Source: Ponticoccus alexandrii
GTDB taxonomy: Bacteria > Pseudomonadota > Alphaproteobacteria > Rhodobacterales > Rhodobacteraceae
Direction: 5' to 3'
DNA: 64,000 bases
Assembly: GCF_016806125.1 (NCBI RefSeq)
Contig: NZ_CP047166.1
Coordinates: 434,001-498,000 of the forward strand
This document shows, piece by piece, positions 27,603 to 34,663 of this stretch (the first letter of the stretch is position 1; every line of letters begins with the position of its first letter). The translations under genes were made by a program, and so were the position numbers. The notes beneath the pieces are model-generated. The model saw nothing but the letters and a program-made list of their open reading frames with translations. It was not told the origin of the DNA and searched no databases.

Positions 27603-28198
27603 AGCCCCAGCCTTTCGGGCAGTGCCCTGCGGGTCGCGTCGGTGAAGTGGAACCCCTGCCAGCCCCGCGCCGTGGCGGCGGCGATATTGGCGGCGACGTC
27701 GTCCACGAGCAGGATGCGCGACGGCGCCAGCCCCGACCAGCGCTCGATCTGCGCGAAGAAGCCGGGGTCGGGCTTGGCCGCGCCCATCCGCCCCGAGGAG
27801 AACACCCGTTCCACATGGGCGCCATAGCCCATCTGCTCTTCGATGTAGCAGCAGCGCCGGTGCTCGTTGTTCGTGCCGATGACGTGGCGCGCCGGATGCG
27901 CCTTCAGCCAGCCCAGCACCTCGGCGTCAGGATGGGCGTCCTTTTCGAACCAGTAGGCGAGGAAATCCTCGCCGCTGAGGTCATGCCCGTGCCGCGCCAG
28001 CCAGTCCGAGACGTGGGGCAGCAGGTCCCGGCGCCCGCGCACGATGTCGCGGAAATCGCCCGCCGTGAACATCTCGTGGCTGAAGACGCGCGGGTCGATG
28101 CCCAGATCGGCCTTCATGTCGTCGGCCCAGAAGGTCCGCCCGCCGCGCATGTTGGCGTTGAGCACACCGTCGAAGTCCCAGACGATCAGGGCGGGCAT
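27599..28198 (-). CDS. HAD-superfamily hydrolase
   Basis: A 199-residue HAD hydrolase. Motif I is WDFDGVLNAN with the nucleophile aspartate, motif II is in VIGTNNEH, the lysine is in GAAKPDPGFF and the acidic motif is LLVDDVAANI. A short cap lies between motifs I and II. Overall it resembles small-molecule phosphatases. GTG at 28201 directly before ATG at 28198 is an alternative start. It follows the second Lin0512-family gene by a few bases and overlaps the phosphoesterase gene, giving an operon of two phosphatase-type enzymes of unknown substrate. Confidence 0.85.
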   Translation of the reverse strand: MPALIVWDFDGVLNANMRGGRTFWADDMKADLGIDPRVFSHEMFTAGDFRDIVRGRRDLLPHVSDWLARHGHDLSGEDFLAYWFEKDAHPDAEVLGWLKAHPARHVIGTNNEHRRCCYIEEQMGYGAHVERVFSSGRMGAAKPDPGFFAQIERWSGLAPSRILLVDDVAANIAAATARGWQGFHFTDATRRALPERLGL

Positions 28199-28204
28199 CA
28201 CGGC

Positions 28205-28543
28205 TCAGGCCTGTTTCGGCAGGAAGGCCTCGACGGCGGCCTGCGCGATGACCGTGACCTCGCCGCTGTCGGGATTGGTCACGTTCAGCCCGCCGTGCAC
28301 CGCGCGCACCTCGGCCTTGCCGCGCGGCAGGCGGGCGGTCAGGGCGGCACAGTCGACGCGGTCGGGCTCTTGCACGGCGACGGTCACCTGCACGCGCATC
28401 TCGGCATGGTCCAGCCCGAGCGCACCGAAGAGCGGGATTGACGAGTGCCGCAGCGCATCCTCGATCGCGCGGCCCGCAGCCTTGGTGTAGTCCTGCCCGT
28501 GCAGGTCGTTGCCCATGCCCATTTCGATGATGAAGCGCTGCAT
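28205..28543 (-). CDS. Lin0512 family protein, second copy
   Basis: A 112-residue cytoplasmic protein with no signal or membrane segment. It begins RFIIEMGMGNDLHGQDYTKA and is similar over its full length to the product of the preceding gene, with shared EFGMG/EMGMG, QDYT.A, NALWHNS/ALRHSS, V.VQ.PD.VD and GGL motifs. I recognise it as the Lin0512 family of conserved proteins of unknown function. Its ATG overlaps the TGA of its paralogue. A heteromeric complex of the two is plausible, as short paired paralogues often form one. Confidence 0.8.
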   Translation of the reverse strand: MQRFIIEMGMGNDLHGQDYTKAAGRAIEDALRHSSIPLFGALGLDHAEMRVQVTVAVQEPDRVDCAALTARLPRGKAEVRAVHGGLNVTNPDSGEVTVIAQAAVEAFLPKQA

Positions 28544-28884
28544 CAGATGCCCTCCAGCGCGACCGAGATCGCGACATTCGCCATGACGGTCGGTAGCCCG
28601 TCGCCATCGGGGCGGGGCACGTCGAGCCCGCCCTTCGTCACCGTGACCGAGACATTGCCGTAGGGAAAGACCGCCGCGACCTTCGCCACGTCGACACTGT
28701 CGGGCTGCTGCACGCCCACGTCGACGGTGATGTGCATGTCTGCCTTGCCCTTGCCGAACAGCTCGGCGAGGTTGATCGAGTTGTGCCAGAGCGCGTTCTC
28801 GACGCCCCGGCAGGCGGCCTGCGTATAGTCCTGCCGGCGGAGCGAGGTGCCCATGCCGAACTCGGTCAGAAGGCGTTTAGGCAT
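28543..28884 (-). CDS. Lin0512 family protein, first copy
   Basis: A 113-residue paralogue of the next gene's product, beginning PKRLLTEFGMGTSLRRQDYT. It is the first gene of the minus-strand operon that continues with the second Lin0512 copy, HAD hydrolase, metallophosphoesterase and cobQ. ATG at 28884 is chosen because similarity to the paralogue begins there. Function is unknown. The 28885-29065 stretch upstream contains no gene and should hold the operon promoter, which I cannot point to precisely. Confidence 0.8.
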   Translation of the reverse strand: MPKRLLTEFGMGTSLRRQDYTQAACRGVENALWHNSINLAELFGKGKADMHITVDVGVQQPDSVDVAKVAAVFPYGNVSVTVTKGGLDVPRPDGDGLPTVMANVAISVALEGI

Positions 28885-29065
28885 GAGGTGGGTCCTTCGC
28901 GGTTTGCGGTCTGGACCGAATCTATAGCGCGGGACGGCAGCGTGTTGAAGGACATGCGTCACGGCGGTGGTACAGCTGTGCGCGCCGTCTTGCCCGACCC
29001 ATGTCCGCCGCACCGTCTGGCCGTATCACGGCCACGGGCGACGCGATACGGAGGGTCCGCCGCAG

Positions 29066-29722
29066 TCAGGGCGCCGCCGGATCGAACCTTAGCCGGGCGT
29101 GGAAGCGGGCGAGTTCGCTGGCGGTCGGCGCCGTGCCGCAGAAGGTCTTCACGTAGCCCGGCGTGCGCCGCATCCGGGTGGCGAGGCTTTCCGAGACCTG
29201 CATCGAGATATAGCCGATCTGGGTCAGGTAGACGGTGCGGGCGCGCACCTCTGCTTCGTCTTCGGCAAAGCCGAACCGCGCGAACATCGCCCGGATCGCG
29301 TCGATGCGGACCTCGTCGGCGGCATGGATTCGCGCCGCGGCCACCTCGGACTTGTGCGCCCAGCCGCGAATCGCAAAGTCCAGCTGCGGCTCGAACGCCG
29401 TCTCGTCGAGGAAGACGGCGATCAGGTTCAGCACCGCCTCGGAGATCGTCTCCGCATAGGCGGTGCTGGCTTCGACGAAGGCGCCGGTGTTCTTGGCGTC
29501 CCATTCCTTCAGCAGCGCATCCAGCAGAGCCTTCCGATCCTTGAAGAACCAGTAAAAGCTGGTGCGCGACAGCTGCAAGCCATTGGCCAGCGGCTGGATT
29601 TTCACCGCATCGACCCCCGACGCGATCAGCGCCGCCTGCGCGGCCTGCATCCAGACCTCGCGCGAGCCGCGCCAGCCGCTGGTCTTTTCCTCGGGGTGGG
29701 TGGGCTCTGCCTGTGTGGTCAT
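29066..29722 (-). CDS. TetR-family transcriptional regulator
   Basis: A 218-residue regulator with an N-terminal TetR helix-turn-helix (AAQAALIASGVDAVKIQPLANGL, then LSRTSFYWFFKDRKALLDALL). A C-terminal all-helical ligand domain follows. ATG at 29722 is used; the longer open frame starts inside the divergent promoter region. It is transcribed away from the flavin-dependent oxidoreductase gene, which it probably represses until a substrate binds. The paired sites in the gap are candidate operators. The ligand is unknown but may be an N-methylated compound if the flavoenzyme is a demethylase. Confidence 0.9.
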   Translation of the reverse strand: MTTQAEPTHPEEKTSGWRGSREVWMQAAQAALIASGVDAVKIQPLANGLQLSRTSFYWFFKDRKALLDALLKEWDAKNTGAFVEASTAYAETISEAVLNLIAVFLDETAFEPQLDFAIRGWAHKSEVAAARIHAADEVRIDAIRAMFARFGFAEDEAEVRARTVYLTQIGYISMQVSESLATRMRRTPGYVKTFCGTAPTASELARFHARLRFDPAAP

Positions 29723-29767
29723 GGCCGCGATGATTATCCCCCGGGCCGCGTCCGTACAAGGAAATAA

Positions 29768-29800
29768 ACACCAGTGATCTTTTAATTGACACAAGTGAAC
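29768..29800. promoter_or_regulatory. Two direct repeats, candidate TetR operators, with a -35 box
   Basis: ACACCAGTGATC and ACACAAGTGAAC are 12-base direct repeats whose starts are 21 bp apart, about two helical turns. The second overlaps TTGACA (29787-29792), a good -35 hexamer for the flavoenzyme gene. They lie between the divergent TetR and flavoenzyme starts. A matching -10 box is not convincing. Confidence 0.45.
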
Positions 29801-29841
29801 ATTTCCCGAAAAGTGCCGCCATCCAGCAAGAAGGCACAGCC

Positions 29842-31887
29842 ATGTCTAGCGATCCGCTTCTTCAGCCCTACCAGCTCAAGCACCTGACCCTGCGCAACCG
29901 GATCATGACCACCAGCCATGAACCGGCCTATCCCGAGGACGGCATGCCCAAGGAGCGTTACGCGGCCTATCATGCCGAGCGGGCGAAGGCGGGCGTGGCG
30001 CTGGCGATGACGGCGGGGTCTGCGGCGGTGTCCAAGGACAGCCCGCCGGTCTTCAACAACATCCTCGCCTATCGCGACGAGGTGGTGCCGTGGATCCGGA
30101 AACTGACCGATGCCTGCCACGACCACGGCTGCGCGGTGATGATCCAGCTGACGCACCTTGGCCGCCGCACGGCGTGGAACAAAGGGTCGTGGCTGCCCTC
30201 CGTCTCGTCCTCCAAGCACCGCGAACCGGCGCACCGCGCCTTTCCCAAGCGGGCCGAGGATTGGGACATCGAACGCATCATCACCGATTTCGCCGATGCG
30301 ACCGAGCGCATGAAGGCGGGCGGCATGGACGGGATCGAGTTGCAGGTCTACGGCCACCTGCTCGACCAGTTCTGGTCGCCGCTGACCAATGACCTCGATG
30401 GCCCCTACGGTGGCCAGACGCTGGACACGCGGATGCAATTGCTGATGGATGTGCTGGGCGGCATTCGCAAGCGGGTGGGCGACGAGTTCATCGTGGGGCT
30501 GCGCTACACGGCGGACGAGGCCGAGGCCTGCGGCATCACCGAAGAGGACGGCATCGAGATTTCCAGGCGTCTCGCAGCCTCGGGCATGGTCGATTTCCTC
30601 AACGTGGTGCGGGGCCGGATCCACACCGACCCGGCGATGACGGACCTGATCCCGATCCAGGGCATGAAGAACGCCCCGCATCTGGATTTCGCCGGGCGGG
30701 TCAAGCAGGCCACCGGCATGCCGACCTTCCATGCCGCCAAGATCCCCGACGTGGCGACGGCCCGTCATGCTGTGGCGGCGGGGCTTCTGGACATGGTGGG
30801 CATGACCCGTGCGCACATGGCCGACCCGCATATCGTGAAGAAGATCGTGGAGGGGCGCGAGGACGATATCCGACCCTGCGTCGGTGCCACTTATTGCCTC
30901 GACCGGATCTATCAGGCGGGCGATGCGCTGTGCATCCACAACGCCGCCACGGGCCGCGAACTGACCATGCCGCACACCATCGAACCGGCGGAGACCCGAA
31001 AGCAGGTGGTGATCGTCGGCGCCGGTCCCGCAGGGCTGGAGGCGGCGCGCGTCGCCGCCGAGCGCGGCCATGCCGTGACGGTGCTGGAGGCGCAGCCCGA
31101 CCCCGGCGGACAGGTCCGTCTGACCGCGCTGAACCCGCGCCGCCGCGAGATGATCAGCATCATCGACTGGCGCATGGCGCAATGCGCGGCGCGCGACGTG
31201 GAATTCCGCTTCAACACATGGGCCGAGGCCGGGGACGTCACGGCCCTGAACCCCGACGTGGTGATCGTGGCCACCGGCGGCCTGCCCAACACCGAACTGT
31301 TCGAAAGCGGCAAGGAGCAGGATCTTGTCGTGACCGCATGGGACATCATCGCGGGCGACGTGAAGCCCGGCCAGAATGTCCTGATCTACGACGAAAGTGG
31401 CGATCACCCCGGTGTCATGGCCGCCGAGGTTGCCGCCAAGGCGGGCAGCACGGTCGAGATCATGACCCCCGACCGGACCTTCGCGCCCGACATCATGGCG
31501 ATGAACCTCGTGCCCTACATGCGCGCGTTGCAGGATAAGGACGTGACCTTCACCGTCACCCGCCGTCTGCTGGACGTGACCCGCGACGGCAACCGGCTGA
31601 AGGCCGTGATCGGCACGGATTACAGCGCCCTGAAGACGGAAAAGACCTACGATCAGGTGGTGGTGAACTACGGCACGCTGCCCATGGACGAGCTGTATTT
31701 CGAGCTGAAGCCGCTGTCCTCGAACGGCGGGGCGGTCGACTACGATGGACTCATCGACGGCCAGCCGCAGGACGTGACGCGCAACCCGGATGGGGCTTTT
31801 GCGCTCTACCGCATCGGCGACGCGGTGAGCGCCCGCAACACCCATGCCGCGATCTACGATGCGCTGAGGCTGATGAAGGACATCTGA
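29842..31887 (+). CDS. NADH:flavin oxidoreductase, possible N-demethylase (OYE-like plus NAD-binding domain)
   Basis: A 681-residue two-part flavoenzyme. Residues 1-~350 form an Old Yellow Enzyme-like FMN barrel, followed by an iron-sulfur segment. From ~385 an FAD/NAD-binding domain begins (VVIVGAGPAGLEAARVAAERGH). This is the layout of trimethylamine dehydrogenase, dienoyl-CoA reductase and stachydrine/N-methylproline or dimethylglycine demethylases. The iron-sulfur stretch CVGATYC...LCIHN has alanine where many homologues have a second cysteine, as I recall for the demethylase branch. The divergent TetR gene is the probable regulator. Which methylated substrate is used cannot be told. Confidence 0.8.
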   Translation: MSSDPLLQPYQLKHLTLRNRIMTTSHEPAYPEDGMPKERYAAYHAERAKAGVALAMTAGSAAVSKDSPPVFNNILAYRDEVVPWIRKLTDACHDHGCAVMIQLTHLGRRTAWNKGSWLPSVSSSKHREPAHRAFPKRAEDWDIERIITDFADATERMKAGGMDGIELQVYGHLLDQFWSPLTNDLDGPYGGQTLDTRMQLLMDVLGGIRKRVGDEFIVGLRYTADEAEACGITEEDGIEISRRLAASGMVDFLNVVRGRIHTDPAMTDLIPIQGMKNAPHLDFAGRVKQATGMPTFHAAKIPDVATARHAVAAGLLDMVGMTRAHMADPHIVKKIVEGREDDIRPCVGATYCLDRIYQAGDALCIHNAATGRELTMPHTIEPAETRKQVVIVGAGPAGLEAARVAAERGHAVTVLEAQPDPGGQVRLTALNPRRREMISIIDWRMAQCAARDVEFRFNTWAEAGDVTALNPDVVIVATGGLPNTELFESGKEQDLVVTAWDIIAGDVKPGQNVLIYDESGDHPGVMAAEVAAKAGSTVEIMTPDRTFAPDIMAMNLVPYMRALQDKDVTFTVTRRLLDVTRDGNRLKAVIGTDYSALKTEKTYDQVVVNYGTLPMDELYFELKPLSSNGGAVDYDGLIDGQPQDVTRNPDGAFALYRIGDAVSARNTHAAIYDALRLMKDI

Positions 31888-32244
31888 CAGGCGCACAGCC
31901 CCGACCGTTCACCGCAACCCGGCGCTGGCCAAAGGAGCGACGGGCGGCGGGGCTGCAGGCGTCGTCCTGACCCTGCCGGACGGGAGGACGCGTAGGGGAG
32001 GCAACGCATGGGAAGGGTCGCCGGATGAGACAACTCTCCGGCATGACCGCCGGATCGTGCGGACAGGGCCGCTGGGAGCGGCGGCCTGCAAGCGAGGTCG
32101 CCGGATCGCGCGGGACGACCCTTGTGCGCCTTAGTGCGAAACGATCCAAGGGAGCGATGACCCGCTTGGCCCAGTCCGGCCCGCAAAACGCCGCCGCGCC
32201 TGTGGCGACGGGCCGGGGGACGCCTCGCCGGTGACTATCGGAGT
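31888..32244. other. Gene-free stretch between convergent genes
   Basis: This 357-bp gap between the ends of the flavoenzyme gene and cobO shows no convincing gene. It contains three scattered CGCCGGAT words and a small GCCGCT/AGCGGC hairpin near 32067-32082. Open frames here have no recognisable product. No T-run terminator is seen for either flanking gene. Confidence 0.5.
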
Positions 32245-32868
32245 CTAGAACTCCACGCCCTTCTGCGCCTTGATCCCGTCGCGGAAGGGGTGCTTGACCA
32301 GCGTCATCTCTGTCACCAGATCGGCGGCCTCGATCAGCTCGGGCTTGGCGTTGCGCCCGGTCAGGCAGACGTGGGTCATTTCGGGCTTCTGGTGCAGCAG
32401 GAAATCCACCACCTCGTCGATGTCGAGGTAGTCGTAGCGCAGCGCGATGTTGATCTCGTCCAGCAGTACGAAGCGGATCTCGGGGTCGAGGATCTGCTCC
32501 TTCGCGATCTTCCACCCGGCCTGAGCGGCGGCGATGTCGCGGGCCTTGTCCTGCGTTTCCCAGGTAAAGCCCTCGCCGGACACGAAGAAGCGGCATTCCT
32601 CGGCAAAGCGTCCCCGGATCATCTCGGCCTCGCCGGTGATCCAGTTGCCCTTGATGAACTGCACCACCGCGCAGGGCATGCCATGGGCGATACAGCGCAT
32701 CACCATGCCGAATCCGGAGGAGGACTTGCCCTTGCCCGGCCCGGTGTGGACCATGATCAGCCCCTTCTCGCCGGTCTTGCCTTCCATCATCCGGTCGCGC
32801 GCCGCCTTGATCTTCTTCATCTTCTCGGCGTGGCGGGCCTGCTCCTCTGGCGTGACGGCGTCGGACAT
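32245..32868 (-). CDS. cobO: Cob(I)yrinic acid a,c-diamide adenosyltransferase, CobA/CobO type
   Basis: A 207-residue ATP-dependent enzyme that adds the 5'-deoxyadenosyl group to the reduced cobalt of corrinoids. The P-loop HTGPGKGKSSSG is at about residues 41-52, and FIKGNW, LLDEINIALRYDYLD and CLTGRNAKPELI are family signatures. ATG at 32868 has AAGGAGA upstream. It is divergent from the riboswitch-led cob operon, so that riboswitch cannot control it directly. A second, unrelated PduO-type adenosyltransferase is encoded at 52.5 kb. Confidence 0.95.
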   Translation of the reverse strand: MSDAVTPEEQARHAEKMKKIKAARDRMMEGKTGEKGLIMVHTGPGKGKSSSGFGMVMRCIAHGMPCAVVQFIKGNWITGEAEMIRGRFAEECRFFVSGEGFTWETQDKARDIAAAQAGWKIAKEQILDPEIRFVLLDEINIALRYDYLDIDEVVDFLLHQKPEMTHVCLTGRNAKPELIEAADLVTEMTLVKHPFRDGIKAQKGVEF

Positions 32869-32912
32869 GGCGCTTCTCCTTGACAACTCGGGGCGTTTGG
32901 GCGCATCTCGCA

Positions 32913-33095
32913 CCCTGCTGGTGCCTGTGTAAACAGGTGAAAAGGGAATGTGCAGCCCCGTGCGGGGTGAGGCGCAGCCGCCCCCGCGACCGTGAACCGG
33001 AAAGGACCCCATCGCCACTGGCATCGCGCCGGGAAGGTCGGGGACCGCTGGGCCGCAAGGCCCGAGATCCGCAAGCCGGGAGACCTGCCAGCGAG
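32913..33095 (+). promoter_or_regulatory. Cobalamin riboswitch before the cob operon
   Basis: The stretch holds the expected cobalamin aptamer elements in order: GGGAATGTG, GCCCCCGCGACCGTGA, CGCCACTGG, CGGGAAGG and the B12 box AAGCCGGGAGACCTGCC (33073-33089). TTGACA at 32880-32885 is a possible -35. Downstream, CCTGTC (33142-33147) can pair with GACAGG (33174-33179), which overlaps the AGGAG of the first gene; this suggests control by hiding the ribosome site. Bound adenosylcobalamin should lower expression of DUF1636-cobW-cobN and later genes. Confidence 0.92.
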
Positions 33096-33186
33096 AAGAG
33101 CTTTTGAGACCGGACGGGGTGTGCCGGTGTCGGGATTGGTCCCTGTCGAAGGGCCGCGCCCGTCATCCCCCCTGACAGGAGAGACG

Positions 33187-33582
33187 ATGACCGCGCCAGC
33201 CCCGCCCACCGAACTGCTTGTCTGCGTGAAGTGCCGCAAGGGCATGGACGTGCCCGCCGACGACCGCCGCCCCGGACAGCGCCTCTATGACGAGATCACC
33301 GCCCGGGATGCGCCCGAGGGCGTGCGCGTCACCGCCGTCGAGTGCCTGCAGAACTGCGACTACGGCTGTACCGTCGCGCTGAGGGGTGGCGACCGCTGGA
33401 CCTATGTGTTCGGCAATGTCGACGAGGCGTCGCATTCCGACATGCTGCTCGAGGGCGCTTCGCTTTATCACCAGACGGCGGACGGGCTGATCCCGTGGCG
33501 CCAGCGTCCCGAACACTTCAAGCGCAACTGCATTGCGCGCATCCCACCCCTGACCCCGCAAACGCAGGAGCCTGCCGAATGA
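33187..33582 (+). CDS. DUF1636 family metal-binding-like protein
   Basis: A 131-residue protein of the DUF1636 family. It has a CVKCRKG motif near residues 13-16 and a second cysteine cluster CLQNCDYGCTVAL, resembling thioredoxin-like ferredoxins that hold a 2Fe-2S cluster or bind metal. No signal or membrane segment is present. It is the first gene after the cobalamin riboswitch and its stop overlaps the cobW start in ATGA. DUF1636 genes recur beside cobW/cobN, so a role in cobalt handling or supply of reducing power is inferred, not known. Confidence 0.83.
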   Translation: MTAPAPPTELLVCVKCRKGMDVPADDRRPGQRLYDEITARDAPEGVRVTAVECLQNCDYGCTVALRGGDRWTYVFGNVDEASHSDMLLEGASLYHQTADGLIPWRQRPEHFKRNCIARIPPLTPQTQEPAE

Positions 33583-34631
33583 CCGACCTTTCGAAACTGC
33601 CCGTCACCGTGATCACGGGCTTCCTCGGCTCCGGCAAGACGACGCTGGTCCGCCACCTGATGCAGAACCCGGGCGGCAAGCGCCTTGCGGTCGTCGTCAA
33701 CGAATTCGGCGACGTCGGCGTGGACGGCGAGATCCTGAAGGGCTGCGCCATCCCCGACTGCCCCGCCGAGAACATCATGGAACTGGCCAACGGCTGCATC
33801 TGCTGCACTGTCGCCGACGATTTCATCCCGACCATCGAGGCGCTGATGGCGCTGGACCCGCGCCCCGATCACATCCTGATCGAGACGAGCGGTCTGGCCC
33901 TGCCCAAGCCGCTGCTGAAGGCCTTCGACTGGCCCGATATCCGCTCGAAGATCACCGTCGACGGCGTGATCGCGCTGGCCGATGCCGAGGCCGTGGCGGC
34001 GGGCCGCTTTGCCCCAGATGTGGCGCGGGTGGACGCGCAGCGGCTGTCCGACGACTCGCTGGATCACGAAACGTCGCTGAGCGAGGTCTTCGAGGACCAG
34101 ATCTCCTGCGCGGACATCATCCTGCTGACCAAGCCCGACCTTGCCGGACCCGAGGGCGTGGCCAAGGCCAAGGCGATCATCGCCGCAGAGGCGCCGCGCG
34201 TGCTGCCGGTGGTCGAGGTCGCCGAGGGTGTGGTCGATCCGCGCGTCATCCTCGGGCTGGAAGCGGCGGCGGAGGACGACATGGACGCGCGTCCCTCGCA
34301 CCACGACGGGCATGACGACCACGAGCACGACGATTTCGAGTCGATCGTGGTGGATCTGCCGGAACTGGACAGCCCCGAGCAGCTGGTCACCGCCATCGAG
34401 CGGCTGGCGAACGAGCTGAACATCCTGCGGGTGAAGGGCTATGCCAGCGTGAAGGGCAAGCCGATGCGCCTTCTGGTGCAGGCGGTGGGAGCGCGGGTGC
34501 GTCACCAGTACGACCGCCCGTGGAAGCCCGGTGAGGCGCGGGTCTCGAAGGTCGTGGTCATCGCGGAACATGATGACGTGAAGCCCGAGGCGATCCGCGC
34601 GATCCTTGGCGCGGCGCCGGTCGCCGCCTGA
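33579..34631 (+). CDS. cobW: Cobalamin biosynthesis GTPase/metallochaperone CobW
   Basis: A 350-residue G3E-family GTPase thought to deliver cobalt to the CobNST chelatase. Walker A is GFLGSGKTT at residues 14-22; the metal site GCICC includes the CxCC motif at 73-76; ETSGLALP follows. A histidine/aspartate-rich stretch near residues 240-252 (HHDGHDDHEHDD) is typical of metal-chaperone members. The C-terminal CobW_C domain is present. It overlaps DUF1636 and precedes cobN by 32 bp, which fits a chaperone encoded next to its target. Confidence 0.95.
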   Translation: MTDLSKLPVTVITGFLGSGKTTLVRHLMQNPGGKRLAVVVNEFGDVGVDGEILKGCAIPDCPAENIMELANGCICCTVADDFIPTIEALMALDPRPDHILIETSGLALPKPLLKAFDWPDIRSKITVDGVIALADAEAVAAGRFAPDVARVDAQRLSDDSLDHETSLSEVFEDQISCADIILLTKPDLAGPEGVAKAKAIIAAEAPRVLPVVEVAEGVVDPRVILGLEAAAEDDMDARPSHHDGHDDHEHDDFESIVVDLPELDSPEQLVTAIERLANELNILRVKGYASVKGKPMRLLVQAVGARVRHQYDRPWKPGEARVSKVVVIAEHDDVKPEAIRAILGAAPVAA

Positions 34632-34663
34632 TGTAGGGTGGGCCTTGGGCCCGCCGCACGCCG

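Noticed and set aside
32025-32234. 69-codon frame in the gap after the flavoenzyme gene
   Set aside because: No ribosome site, no recognisable family and biased composition. I could not support it as a gene or as a remnant.
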